DNA from: Herbaspirillum huttiense
GTDB lineage: Bacteria > Pseudomonadota > Gammaproteobacteria > Burkholderiales > Burkholderiaceae_D
NCBI RefSeq assembly: GCF_004367745.1
Contig: NZ_CP037993.1
Coordinates: 4,340,001-4,404,000, forward strand
DNA length: 64,000 bases
Direction of reading: 5' to 3'
The notes under the pieces were generated by a model, which saw nothing but the letters and a program-made list of their open reading frames with translations, was not told the DNA's origin and searched no databases. Made by a program: the position numbers and the translations under genes. Position 1 is the stretch's first letter; each line of letters opens with the position of its first letter. Shown here piece after piece: positions 27,240 to 35,042 of this stretch.

Positions 27240-29120
27240 TCAGAGGAAACCGATGGAAATCCAGGGCACGAAGGCCACCACCAGCAGCGCCACCACCAGC
27301 GCCGCCAGGTAGCCCCAGACCCGGTTGAAGACGCCATCCGGCGAGACCTTGCCGATGGCGCATGCGGCATAGAAGCCGACCCCGAAAGGCGGTGCGAACA
27401 GGCCGATGCCCATGGCCAGGATCACCACCATCGCATAGTGCACGTCATGCACGCCCAGCGAACGCGCCACCGGGAACAGCAGCGGCCCGAACAGCACGAT
27501 GGCGGGAATGCCTTCCAGCAGGCTGCCCAGCACGATGAAGATGACGATGGTGATCAGCAGGAATCCGGCACCGCCACCGGGCACGCCCTGCATCAGCGCC
27601 ACCAGCTTGGCCGAGAAGCCCGATTGCGTGAGCGCCCAGGCCATCGCGGTGGCCATGCCGATGATGAGCAGGATGGCGCCCGACAAGGCCGCCGATTCGA
27701 TCAGCATGGGATAGAGCCGCTTGAAGTTCAGGTGCTTCAGGAACAGGTGCATGATCAGCCCGACCACCACCGTATAGGCCACGCCGATGGTGGCCACTTC
27801 GGTTGCCGTGGCGACGCCTTCGATGACGGCCACGCGGATGAGCATGGGCAGCGCCAGCGCCGGAATGGCCGCGATCAGGGTCTTGACGATCAGCGAGACC
27901 GGCGCGCGCTGCACATCCGGCATCGGCTCGCGGCGCGCACGCATCCAGCACACGACCGCAATGGCGATGGTGGCAATCGCGGCCGGCATCAGGCCGCCAA
28001 TGAACAGCGCCGTGATCGGCACGCTGCAGACCGCACCGATGGTGATGAGCACCAGGCTCGGCGGAATGGTTTCGGTCATGGCACCGGAGGAGGACAGCAA
28101 GGCCACCAGTTCTTCCGGCTTGGAACCGCGCTTCTTCATCTCGGGGAACAGCGCCGGGGCAATCGCGGCCATGTCGGCTGCCTTGGAACCGGAGATGCCG
28201 GAGACCAGGAACATCGCCCCCAGCAGCACGTATTGCAGGCCGCCGCGCACGTGGCCCAGCAGCGCGGCCATGAAGTCGATCAGGGTCTTGGCCAGGCCCG
28301 ACATTTCCAGCAAGGAGCCCAGCAGCACGAACAGCGGCACCGACAGCAGGATCAGGCTGGACATGCCCTCGTCCATGCGGCTGACCACGATCATCAGCGG
28401 AGCCGTGGTGGCCAGGGCCAGATAGGCCATGGTGGCCGTACCGAAAGCAAACGCGATGGGAATGCCCCCGGCCACGCATACGCCGATGAGCAGCACGAAG
28501 AACACGATCAGGTTGTAATTGCCCATGCTCAGCAGCATGGGCTTGGCCAGCCACAGCGCGCCCGCAATCACGGCCACCACGGCCAGGGCGGAGAGCAGCA
28601 GGCGCATCGTCGTCATGGCGGCCATGCGCGAGACCGCCGCCAGCAGCATCAGGATCGCGCCGACCGGCAGGGCTGCGGCGCGCAGGCCATCGGGAATTTC
28701 CAGCGCCGGTGTGGTGATCGGCATCTGCTCCACCGCATGGTCCACGGCCGGGTGGATCACCATCAGCACGAAGATGCAGACCACCAAAGCAGCCACCGTT
28801 TCGAGCCACACGCGGCCTTTCTCGGAACACTTGTTGATGATGGCGGTGAGCCGCATGTGCTCGCCGCGATCCAGCGCCAGCACGGCCCCCAGCATCGACA
28901 GCCAGATGAAGAGGATCGAGGCCAGTTCATCCGACCACACCAGCGGGTCATGCAGCGCATAGCGGTAGATCACGCCGGTCAGCAGCACCACGGTTTCAGC
29001 CACCACCAGGGCGGCGGCTACGGCACCGACCACGTGCATCACCATGCGATTGAATGCGACCAGCGCGCGCGCAGCCGGGTTCATGTTGACCGGGGTGCGG
29101 TAAGTCATTGCAGCTTCCAT
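27240..29120 (-). CDS. TRAP transporter fused permease (DctQ-DctM)
   Basis: A 626-residue fusion. The DctQ-like part (about 20-175, four helices) contains WSDELASILFIWLSMLGA. The DctM-like ion-transporter part covers the rest with about twelve helices, including GISGSKAADMAAIAPAL and the SSGAMTETIPPS loop. TRAP systems import organic acids using a sodium gradient and a periplasmic binding protein. I took the ATG at 29120 because GGAG sits seven bases upstream; TTG and ATG codons just before it are alternatives. It is the second gene of the operon. Confidence 0.92.
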   Translation of the reverse strand: MEAAMTYRTPVNMNPAARALVAFNRMVMHVVGAVAAALVVAETVVLLTGVIYRYALHDPLVWSDELASILFIWLSMLGAVLALDRGEHMRLTAIINKCSEKGRVWLETVAALVVCIFVLMVIHPAVDHAVEQMPITTPALEIPDGLRAAALPVGAILMLLAAVSRMAAMTTMRLLLSALAVVAVIAGALWLAKPMLLSMGNYNLIVFFVLLIGVCVAGGIPIAFAFGTATMAYLALATTAPLMIVVSRMDEGMSSLILLSVPLFVLLGSLLEMSGLAKTLIDFMAALLGHVRGGLQYVLLGAMFLVSGISGSKAADMAAIAPALFPEMKKRGSKPEELVALLSSSGAMTETIPPSLVLITIGAVCSVPITALFIGGLMPAAIATIAIAVVCWMRARREPMPDVQRAPVSLIVKTLIAAIPALALPMLIRVAVIEGVATATEVATIGVAYTVVVGLIMHLFLKHLNFKRLYPMLIESAALSGAILLIIGMATAMAWALTQSGFSAKLVALMQGVPGGGAGFLLITIVIFIVLGSLLEGIPAIVLFGPLLFPVARSLGVHDVHYAMVVILAMGIGLFAPPFGVGFYAACAIGKVSPDGVFNRVWGYLAALVVALLVVAFVPWISIGFL

Positions 29121-29228
29121 CATCAAGCTCCAGCGAAATGGATTCAGGGCGGGAGCGCTGCCCTCACGGCGAGGGCAGCACTCCGGCGCACGGGCTCATG
29201 CAGGCATGAGCCCCGGCAAACGGACCGT

Positions 29229-30263
29229 TCAGGCCAGCTTGCCGGTGTACTTTTCCAGCAGGGCCCAGGGCTCGTCGCCGAACTTCTTCTTCCACTCGGC
29301 ATAGAAACCGGCACTGCGCAGCTTGGCGCGGAAGGAATCGGCATCGGCATTGTTGAAGGCCAGACCCTTGCCCTTCATTTCATCGACCAGCGAATCGTTG
29401 AGCTTGCGCACGTCGGCACGCTGGTTCATGGCGGCTTCGTTGATGATGCGGGCCATCATGTCCTGCAGGTCCTTGGGCAGGCGCTCGAAGGATTTCTTGT
29501 TGCCCAGGAACCAGAAGCCATCCCACATGTGGTTGGTGATGGAGCAGTACTTCTGCACTTCGTAGAGCTTGGCGGTGGAGATGATGGCCATGGGGTTTTC
29601 CTGGCCTTCCACGATCTTGGTCTGCAGGGCCGAATAGACTTCGGCGAAGTTGATCGAGGTCGGGGCCGCATCGAAGGCCTTGAACATCGAGGTCCACAGC
29701 GGGCTGGGCGGCACGCGCAGCTTCATGCCCTTGAGGTCGTCGGCCACCTTGATGGGCTTGGTGCTGTTGGTGATCTGGCGATAGCCGTTGTCCCAGATCT
29801 TTTCAAAGGCGAACAGTGTGGACTTGGCTTCGATCTGCTTGCGCACATGCGCACCCAGCTCGCCATCCATGGCCGGCCAGACCTGGCTGTAATCCTTGAA
29901 GGCGAAGCCGATGCCGGAGATCTGCGCAGCCGGCACCAGCGTGCCCAGGATCAGCGGCGAGAGCGTGAAGAAATCAATCGCGCCCGCACGCACCTGCGAG
30001 AGCATGTCGGTATCGGTGCCCAACTGGTTGTTGGGGTAGAGCTGCAGTTCGATGCGGCCCTTGGATTGTTCCGCGATGGCCGCGGCCATTTCCTTGGCGC
30101 GCGCATTCATCGGGTGCGTGACCGGCAGATTGTTGGCGTACTTGAAGGTGAACTCGGCCGCATGCGCCGAGGTCGATACCAGGCCGGTAGCGGCGGCAGC
30201 CGACGCCACCGAAGCCGTCTTCAGAAAATGGCGGCGCGTGATCTTGCCAGTGGATTGTTCCAT
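29229..30263 (-). CDS. TRAP transporter substrate-binding protein (DctP family)
   Basis: A 344-residue periplasmic binding protein. The N-terminus has a Tat-like signal (TRRHFLKTA, then a hydrophobic stretch ending AHA at about residue 34). The mature part has the DctP blocks LYPNNQLGTDTDMLSQVRAGAID and a GMKLRVPPSPLW ligand segment with the conserved Arg that binds carboxylates. The start at 30263 has AGGAG seven bases upstream. It is the first gene of the operon and is preceded by a sigma-54 promoter. The ligand is an unknown organic acid. Confidence 0.92.
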   Translation of the reverse strand: MEQSTGKITRRHFLKTASVASAAAATGLVSTSAHAAEFTFKYANNLPVTHPMNARAKEMAAAIAEQSKGRIELQLYPNNQLGTDTDMLSQVRAGAIDFFTLSPLILGTLVPAAQISGIGFAFKDYSQVWPAMDGELGAHVRKQIEAKSTLFAFEKIWDNGYRQITNSTKPIKVADDLKGMKLRVPPSPLWTSMFKAFDAAPTSINFAEVYSALQTKIVEGQENPMAIISTAKLYEVQKYCSITNHMWDGFWFLGNKKSFERLPKDLQDMMARIINEAAMNQRADVRKLNDSLVDEMKGKGLAFNNADADSFRAKLRSAGFYAEWKKKFGDEPWALLEKYTGKLA

Positions 30264-30387
30264 CTGCTTGTCTCCTGTCTGTCTGTTTGTAATTTTGAAA
30301 TTTGCTGAATCCGGCGCTACCAGGGCTTGCTGGATCGGGCGTGCAGCTCCCTGTCCCGGGTGGTCAACACTGCCTGTGCCTCGACAG

Positions 30388-30403
30388 AGCAAATTGGATG
30401 CCA
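30388..30403 (-). promoter_or_regulatory. Sigma-54 (-24/-12) promoter for the dctP operon
   Basis: The minus strand reads TTGGCATCCAATTTGCT. The invariant GG (-24) and GC (-12) are exactly ten bases apart, and flanking bases fit TGGCA-N-TTGCT. Transcription would begin near 30377, about 115 bp before dctP. Confidence 0.7.
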
Positions 30404-30540
30404 AGCCCCCGGTCCTCCCTGGTCGGCATGGCCTCGCCCCGCTCCCTCAACGGCACTGCGCCTGTATTCTCTGCGATAAGGGCGGGCCTGTACAAGCACG
30501 CAATCATCGCCGCCCTCATTTATTTACGTGCAGCGGGGCT

Positions 30541-30587
30541 GCGACACCTGTCGCAGGAGTGTCGCTGCACTGTCGCAGGAATCGACA
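30541..30587. promoter_or_regulatory. TGTCGC enhancer cluster (AcoR-type activator sites)
   Basis: TGTCGC occurs at 30549, 30560 and 30571, spaced exactly 11 bp, with GCGACA at 30541 and CGACA at 30583. This makes the inverted pairs GCGACA-CC-TGTCGC and TGTCG-N7-CGACA. TGTCG/CGACA dyads are typical of AcoR-family enhancer-binding proteins, and helical phasing fits oligomer binding. It lies between the two sigma-54 promoters. Confidence 0.6.
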
Positions 30588-30644
30588 CCTGTTCATGCTG
30601 CTCACCGGCAATAGTGATGCCTGCCGGCTGCTGCAGCGCAATGA

Positions 30645-30660
30645 TTTACGTTAACGTAAA
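30645..30660. promoter_or_regulatory. LiuR-like palindromic operator
   Basis: TTTACGTTAACGTAAA is a perfect 16-bp palindrome. From memory it matches the motif reported for LiuR, a MerR-family regulator of branched-chain amino acid and acyl-CoA catabolism in proteobacteria. No MerR gene is in the window. Confidence 0.5.
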
Positions 30661-30934
30661 GTACGTGCTATCTTCATGCGGTCGGCGGGCACGGCCCTGC
30701 CCTGTTCCATTTTTTCCTGCATGTCGGGAATGAGCGGGCCGCCTGCCGAACACATCAGCACGCATCAACATCAACAACAAAGCGAGACCCGGCGCGGCTT
30801 TGCGCCGGCACTCTCAGGAGACGGGCAAGATGCAGGCCGGCACCTGGCGCGATGGCGCCATCACCGGCTGCGCGATGCCGAGGCAAGGGACCTTCGACAC
30901 CGGCTGCATGCGGTGGCGCAAGCGGTCCTGCGCG

Positions 30935-30950
30935 TGGCACCGATTTTGCA
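30935..30950 (+). promoter_or_regulatory. Sigma-54 (-24/-12) promoter for the thiolase operon
   Basis: TGGCACCGATTTTGCA matches the consensus with GG at 30936-30937 and GC at 30948-30949, ten bases apart. Transcription would start near 30961, 60 bp before the thiolase ATG. Confidence 0.75.
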
Positions 30951-31020
30951 TATTGCCCCTGTGTGTAACGGAGCGACCCCGCTCCATTGACCCCGTGATT
31001 ACGGACACAAGGACAACCCC

Positions 31021-32202
31021 ATGACTGTTTCTGCATCCTCACCCTGCATCACCGGCTGGAACCATTCGCAGTTCGGCAAGCTCGACGGCATCGATCCGGA
31101 AGTGCTGATCGGCCAGGTCGCCAAGGCCGCCATCGAGCACGCCGGGCTGCAACCGGAAGACATCGACTCGGTGCACTTCGGTACCTTCAATGCCGGTTTC
31201 CTGTACCAGGACTTCCCTTCCTCGCTGGTCCTGAACACGCTGCCGCAGCTGCGCTTCAAACCCGCCACGCGCCTGGAGAATGCCTGCGCCACCGGTTCGG
31301 CGGCCATCCATTCGGGCCTGCAGGCGATCAAGGCCGGCGAATCGAAACACGTGCTGGTGATCGGCTTCGAGAAGATGACCGAGCTGGCCACCGCGCAAGT
31401 GGGCGAGGTCCTGCTCAAGGCCTGCTACGCCAAGGAAGAGGCGGGCATTCCGGGCGGCTTTGCCGGGGTCTTCGGCAAAATCGCACAGAGCTACTTCGAT
31501 CGCTTCGGCGACCAGTCCGATGCGCTGGCGATGATCGCGGCCAAGAATCACAAGAACGGCATGGTCAATCCCTATGCTCACATGCGCAAGGATTTCGGTT
31601 TCGATTTCTGCCGCACGGTCTCCGACAAGAACCCGTACGTGGCCGGTCCGCTCAAGCGCACCGACTGCTCGCTCATTTCCGACGGCGCAGCGGCCCTGGT
31701 GATCAGCGCCGCCGATGTGGCCAAGTCCATGCCGCGTGCCGTGCAATTCCGCGCGGCGGTCCACGTCAATGATTTCCTGCCGCTGTCGCGCCGCGACCCG
31801 ACCCGCTTCGAGGCCGCCGAGCTGGCCTGGAAGAAGGCGCTGGGTCAGGCCAACCTGAGCCTCGATGATCTCTCGCTGGTGGAAACGCACGACTGCTTCA
31901 CCGTGGCCGAATTGCTGGAATACGAAGCCATGGGCCTGGCCCCGCACGGCCAGGGCGCGCGCGTGATTGCCGAAGGCATCACCGCCAAGGACGGCAAGCT
32001 GCCGGTCAATCCCTCGGGCGGGCTGAAGTCCAAGGGCCATCCGGTCGGTGCCACCGGTGTCTCGATGCACGTGATGGCGGCCATGCAGGCATCCCATGAT
32101 GCGGGCGACATGCAGATCGCCAATGCGCGCTATGCCGGCGTGTTCAACATGGGTGGCGCAGCGGTGGCCAACTATGTGAGCATTCTGGAGCGTGTGAACT
32201 AA
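31021..32202 (+). CDS. Thiolase-family acyl-CoA acyltransferase (SCP2-like)
   Basis: A 393-residue thiolase that should cleave a 3-ketoacyl-CoA with CoA. The nucleophilic cysteine is in ENACATGSAA (Cys89), and the histidine block is NPSGGLKSKGHPVGATG. The second cysteine usual near the C-terminus (CNMGG in the relatives) is replaced: the sequence reads FNMGG. The overall style is the COG0183/SCP2 group rather than classic PhaA/FadA. An AAGGA site lies seven bases upstream. It is the first gene of the sigma-54 operon thiolase-ligase-PPC-PPC. Confidence 0.9.
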   Translation: MTVSASSPCITGWNHSQFGKLDGIDPEVLIGQVAKAAIEHAGLQPEDIDSVHFGTFNAGFLYQDFPSSLVLNTLPQLRFKPATRLENACATGSAAIHSGLQAIKAGESKHVLVIGFEKMTELATAQVGEVLLKACYAKEEAGIPGGFAGVFGKIAQSYFDRFGDQSDALAMIAAKNHKNGMVNPYAHMRKDFGFDFCRTVSDKNPYVAGPLKRTDCSLISDGAAALVISAADVAKSMPRAVQFRAAVHVNDFLPLSRRDPTRFEAAELAWKKALGQANLSLDDLSLVETHDCFTVAELLEYEAMGLAPHGQGARVIAEGITAKDGKLPVNPSGGLKSKGHPVGATGVSMHVMAAMQASHDAGDMQIANARYAGVFNMGGAAVANYVSILERVN

Positions 32203-32341
32203 CAATGCGGTAGCAGCAGCGGTGCGCCATCCTGGCGTTGAACGATGGCGCACCGCATGAAGTGATGTGCAGAAAAACAGAACAAGGCAGCACGCCAATT
32301 TCCATCAGAATTCCATCAGAAGAATCGGGACGAGTGAGACG

Positions 32342-33940
32342 ATGTTAAGCAAAGTGATGAACCTGGGCCGCCTGCTCTCGGACGTGGCGCGCCGCTTTCC
32401 GGAGGAGCCGGGACTGATCCTGGCGCAAGGCGCAGCCGATGGCAGTGACCGCCTGATCCCCTGGCGCGAGATCAATGCCCGTGTCGATGCGCTGGCCCAC
32501 GCCCTCACCCGGCGCGGCGTCAAGAAGGGCGACAAGATGCTGGTCCACTCGCGCAACAACCAGCAGATCTTCGAGAGTGCCTGGGCCGCCTTCAAGATGG
32601 GCGTGGTCTGGGTGCCGACCAATTTCCGCATCACGCCGCCCGAGGCCGCCTATCTCGGCCAGTCCAGCGGCGCCTGCGTGATGCTGTATGACCGTGGTTT
32701 CGCGCCGTATGTCGATGCGGTGAAATCCGCCTCGCCCACGCTCGAACACGTGGTGGCCCTGGCCGACGCACGGCCGGGCGAACTCGATTACGAAACGCTG
32801 GTGGCCGATGGCAGCGGCGAAACCTTCCGCGAGGCCGAAGTCGATTACGACGATCCGCTGTGGTTCTTCTATACCTCCGGCACCACCGGCCATCCCAAAG
32901 CCGGCATGCTCTCGCACGGCCAGATGGCCTTCGTGGTGACCAATCACCTGGCCGACCTGATGCCGGGACTCACGCATCAATCGCGCTCGCTGGTGGTGGC
33001 ACCGCTGTCACACGGCGCAGGCGTGCATGCGGTGGTCAATACCGCGCGCGGTGCGGCCAGCATCCTGCTCTCTTCCGAACGGCTGGTGGTCGAGGAAGCC
33101 TGGCAGCTGGTGGAAAAATACAAGGTGGACAATCTCTTCACCGTGCCCACCATCGTCAAGATCCTGGTCGAAGATGAGTCGGTGGACCGCTACGATCACA
33201 GCTCGCTGAAACACGTCATCTACGCCGGCGCGCCCATGTATCGCGCCGACCAGATCCATGCATTGAAGAAGCTGGGCAAGGTGCTGGTGCAGTATTACGG
33301 CCTGGGTGAAGTGACCGGCAACATTACCTTCCTGCCGCCCTATTTGCACTTCGAGGATGACGCCCATCCGCAGGCACGCGTGGGGACCTGCGGCATGCCG
33401 CGTACCGGCATGCAGATCGCCATCCTGAACGAGGATGGGCAAGAGCTGGCGCCCTTCGAGACCGGCGAAATCTGCGTGCGCGGACCAGCCGTCTTCATGG
33501 GCTATCACAATAATCCGGAGGCCAATGCCAAGGCCTTCAAGCATGACTGGTTCCATACCGGCGACCTCGGGCATGTGGACAAGGATGGCTTCCTCTACAT
33601 CACCGGACGTTCCTCGGACATGTACATCTCGGGCGGCTCCAACGTCTATCCGCGCGAGATCGAGGAAGCCCTGCTGACGCATCCGGCCGTCTCCGAAGTG
33701 GCGGTGCTGGGCGTGCCCGATCCCAAGTGGGGCGAAAGCGGGCTGGCGGTGATTGTCTGCAAGGCTGGCCAGCAGGTCGATGGCGAGGCCTTGCTGGCGC
33801 ATCTGGAAACCCGCATCGGCAAGTACAAGTGGCCGCGCCGATTCGTCTACTGGGACAGCATGCCCAAGTCGGGCTACGGCAAGATCGTCAAGAAACAGAT
33901 CAAGGCGCTGCTGGAAGAGCAAGGCGACTACCGCCTATGA
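32342..33940 (+). CDS. Acyl-CoA ligase (class I adenylate-forming)
   Basis: A 532-residue AMP-binding ligase that activates a carboxylic acid to its CoA thioester. The P-loop is YTSGTTGHPKAG, the adenine motif YYGLGEVTGN, the hinge region FHTGDLGHVDKDGFLYITGRSSD, and the catalytic lysine near the C-terminus is in SGYGKIVKKQ. It fits medium-chain or aromatic-acid ligases; the substrate is unknown. The start at 32342 is the first residue of the conserved domain, with only a weak ribosome site. Its stop overlaps the next ATG (ATGA, 33937-33940). Confidence 0.9.
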   Translation: MLSKVMNLGRLLSDVARRFPEEPGLILAQGAADGSDRLIPWREINARVDALAHALTRRGVKKGDKMLVHSRNNQQIFESAWAAFKMGVVWVPTNFRITPPEAAYLGQSSGACVMLYDRGFAPYVDAVKSASPTLEHVVALADARPGELDYETLVADGSGETFREAEVDYDDPLWFFYTSGTTGHPKAGMLSHGQMAFVVTNHLADLMPGLTHQSRSLVVAPLSHGAGVHAVVNTARGAASILLSSERLVVEEAWQLVEKYKVDNLFTVPTIVKILVEDESVDRYDHSSLKHVIYAGAPMYRADQIHALKKLGKVLVQYYGLGEVTGNITFLPPYLHFEDDAHPQARVGTCGMPRTGMQIAILNEDGQELAPFETGEICVRGPAVFMGYHNNPEANAKAFKHDWFHTGDLGHVDKDGFLYITGRSSDMYISGGSNVYPREIEEALLTHPAVSEVAVLGVPDPKWGESGLAVIVCKAGQQVDGEALLAHLETRIGKYKWPRRFVYWDSMPKSGYGKIVKKQIKALLEEQGDYRL

Positions 33941-34506
33941 AACTCTCCAGCCAACCAGGCGAGACCACGGCCAGCGCCGGTTTCCTGGCGGTGCGCAAGT
34001 TCCTTCATGCAGGCCAGCCAAGCTATCCGCGCACGCTGGACCTGGAGGCCGACCCGGCCGAGGAACTTCGTATCACGCTGCAACCAGGCACCCCGGTCGG
34101 CCCGGCCTTGCGCCGCGTGCTGGCACGCTACGGCCAGCGCGGCGGCGTCGGGCGACTGTGCGGCGGTACCGCGCGGCGCCTGCATTACCACCGCATCGAA
34201 CAGACCGGCGATCCCGACCGGCCTTATGACTACGGACCACCGCATGTATTGGAAGGCGTCATCAGCTTCGTGACCGGCGCCATCACCATCGGCCAGAACG
34301 CCGATGGAAAAGTCTTACTGCATTGCCACTCAGGTTTCATCGATGGCGATGGCACGCTGCATGGCGGCCATCTGCTGCTCGACACGGTGGAGGTGGGCGA
34401 CGATCCGCTCATCCTGCGCCTGTGCCTGTTCTCCCGCAGCGCCTTCGTCGTCAACAGCGATGAAGAGACGCACTTCAGTCTATTGCATCCGACACCCATG
34501 GAATGA
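33937..34506 (+). CDS. PPC/DUF296 domain protein, first of a tandem pair
   Basis: A 189-residue protein with a PPC (DUF296) fold over about residues 60-185. HCHSGFIDGDGTLHGGHLLLDTVEVGDD is the conserved metal/trimer core with its GGHL. An extra 50-residue N-terminal part includes HAGQPSYPRTLDLEA. Plant PPC proteins bind DNA, but bacterial ones are small trimers of unproven role. Its start overlaps the ligase stop and its stop overlaps the next start, so translation is coupled across three genes. A catalytic or accessory role in the CoA pathway is inferred from context. Confidence 0.8.
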   Translation: MKLSSQPGETTASAGFLAVRKFLHAGQPSYPRTLDLEADPAEELRITLQPGTPVGPALRRVLARYGQRGGVGRLCGGTARRLHYHRIEQTGDPDRPYDYGPPHVLEGVISFVTGAITIGQNADGKVLLHCHSGFIDGDGTLHGGHLLLDTVEVGDDPLILRLCLFSRSAFVVNSDEETHFSLLHPTPME

Positions 34507-34961
34507 TGATGACGCTCCCCGCCCATGACAGCGACTCCCTTGACGACCACATCCACGTAGAACAGGGCCAGCTCGGCAAGCTGGTGATGGCCCGGCTCAA
34601 ACCCAACCAGGACCTGACCGAAAGCGTGGAAGCGCTGTGCCGCCAGCATGGCATGGACAAGGCCATCGTGCGGGGCGCCATCGGCAGCCTCATCGATGCC
34701 CATCTGCAATACGCCACCCCGGCCGGGGTGCGTGCGATGGAGATCAACGGGCCGGGTGTGGAAATCCTCAACGTCTTCGGCGAAATCGGTTTTAGCGATG
34801 GACCGGGCAGCACTCATCCGCTGCAAGGTGTGGTGGCCGATACCGAGGGCCGCATCTTTGCCGGGCGCTTCGTGCGCGGTGCCAATCTCTCTTTCATCAC
34901 CATCGAGATCACCCTGCAGGAATGGATTGCGGTCAAGCAATCCGAGGCGCTGCCGGCCTGA
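34503..34961 (+). CDS. PPC/DUF296 domain protein, second of a tandem pair
   Basis: A 152-residue PPC-domain protein (DUF296, COG1661). The domain covers about 20-145 and contains GAIGSLIDAHLQYATP, GPGVEILNVFGEI and the core STHPLQGVVADTEGRIFAGRFV, where the first copy has GGHL. The two copies are diverged, so a hetero-oligomer is possible. It overlaps the first copy by four bases and ends the operon before a terminator. Confidence 0.83.
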   Translation: MMMTLPAHDSDSLDDHIHVEQGQLGKLVMARLKPNQDLTESVEALCRQHGMDKAIVRGAIGSLIDAHLQYATPAGVRAMEINGPGVEILNVFGEIGFSDGPGSTHPLQGVVADTEGRIFAGRFVRGANLSFITIEITLQEWIAVKQSEALPA

Positions 34962-34985
34962 ATCACTTTCCTTTCCCCCATGAAA

Positions 34986-35016
34986 AATGCCGCGCGGCTC
35001 ATCACCGGGCGGCATT
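34986..35016. terminator. Bidirectional terminator between PPC gene and symporter
   Basis: AATGCCGC (34986-34993) pairs with GCGGCATT (35009-35016). On the minus strand a T5 run follows, and on the plus strand a weaker GTTTCATT. It serves two convergent genes. Confidence 0.7.
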
Positions 35017-35042
35017 GTTTCATTCTTGGACTAACTATCGGA

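Larger units (their letters stand above)
30264..31020. other. 757-bp regulatory region between two divergent catabolic operons
   Basis: No convincing gene lies here. From left to right it contains a minus-strand sigma-54 promoter (30388-30403), a cluster of TGTCGC/GCGACA hexamers (30541-30587), a LiuR-like palindrome (30645-30660), a GC hairpin (CCGGCGC/GCGCCGG near 30793-30812) and a plus-strand sigma-54 promoter (30935-30950). The arrangement fits one enhancer region serving both the dctP and the thiolase operons. Confidence 0.65.

Noticed and set aside
27240-29120. DctQ-DctM fusion as a novelty
   Set aside because: Fused TRAP permeases are a well-known variant.
27231-30308. Very long open frame (about 1000 codons) opposite the TRAP genes
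   Set aside because: His/Gln/Gly/Arg-rich translation typical of antisense to GC-rich membrane-protein genes; the TRAP genes on the other strand are certain.
30830-31024. A 64-codon ORF with an AGGAG site that ends on the thiolase ATG
   Set aside because: The strong sigma-54 promoter lies inside it, so the main transcript would not contain its start; the composition (Cys/Arg/Trp-rich) is not protein-like.
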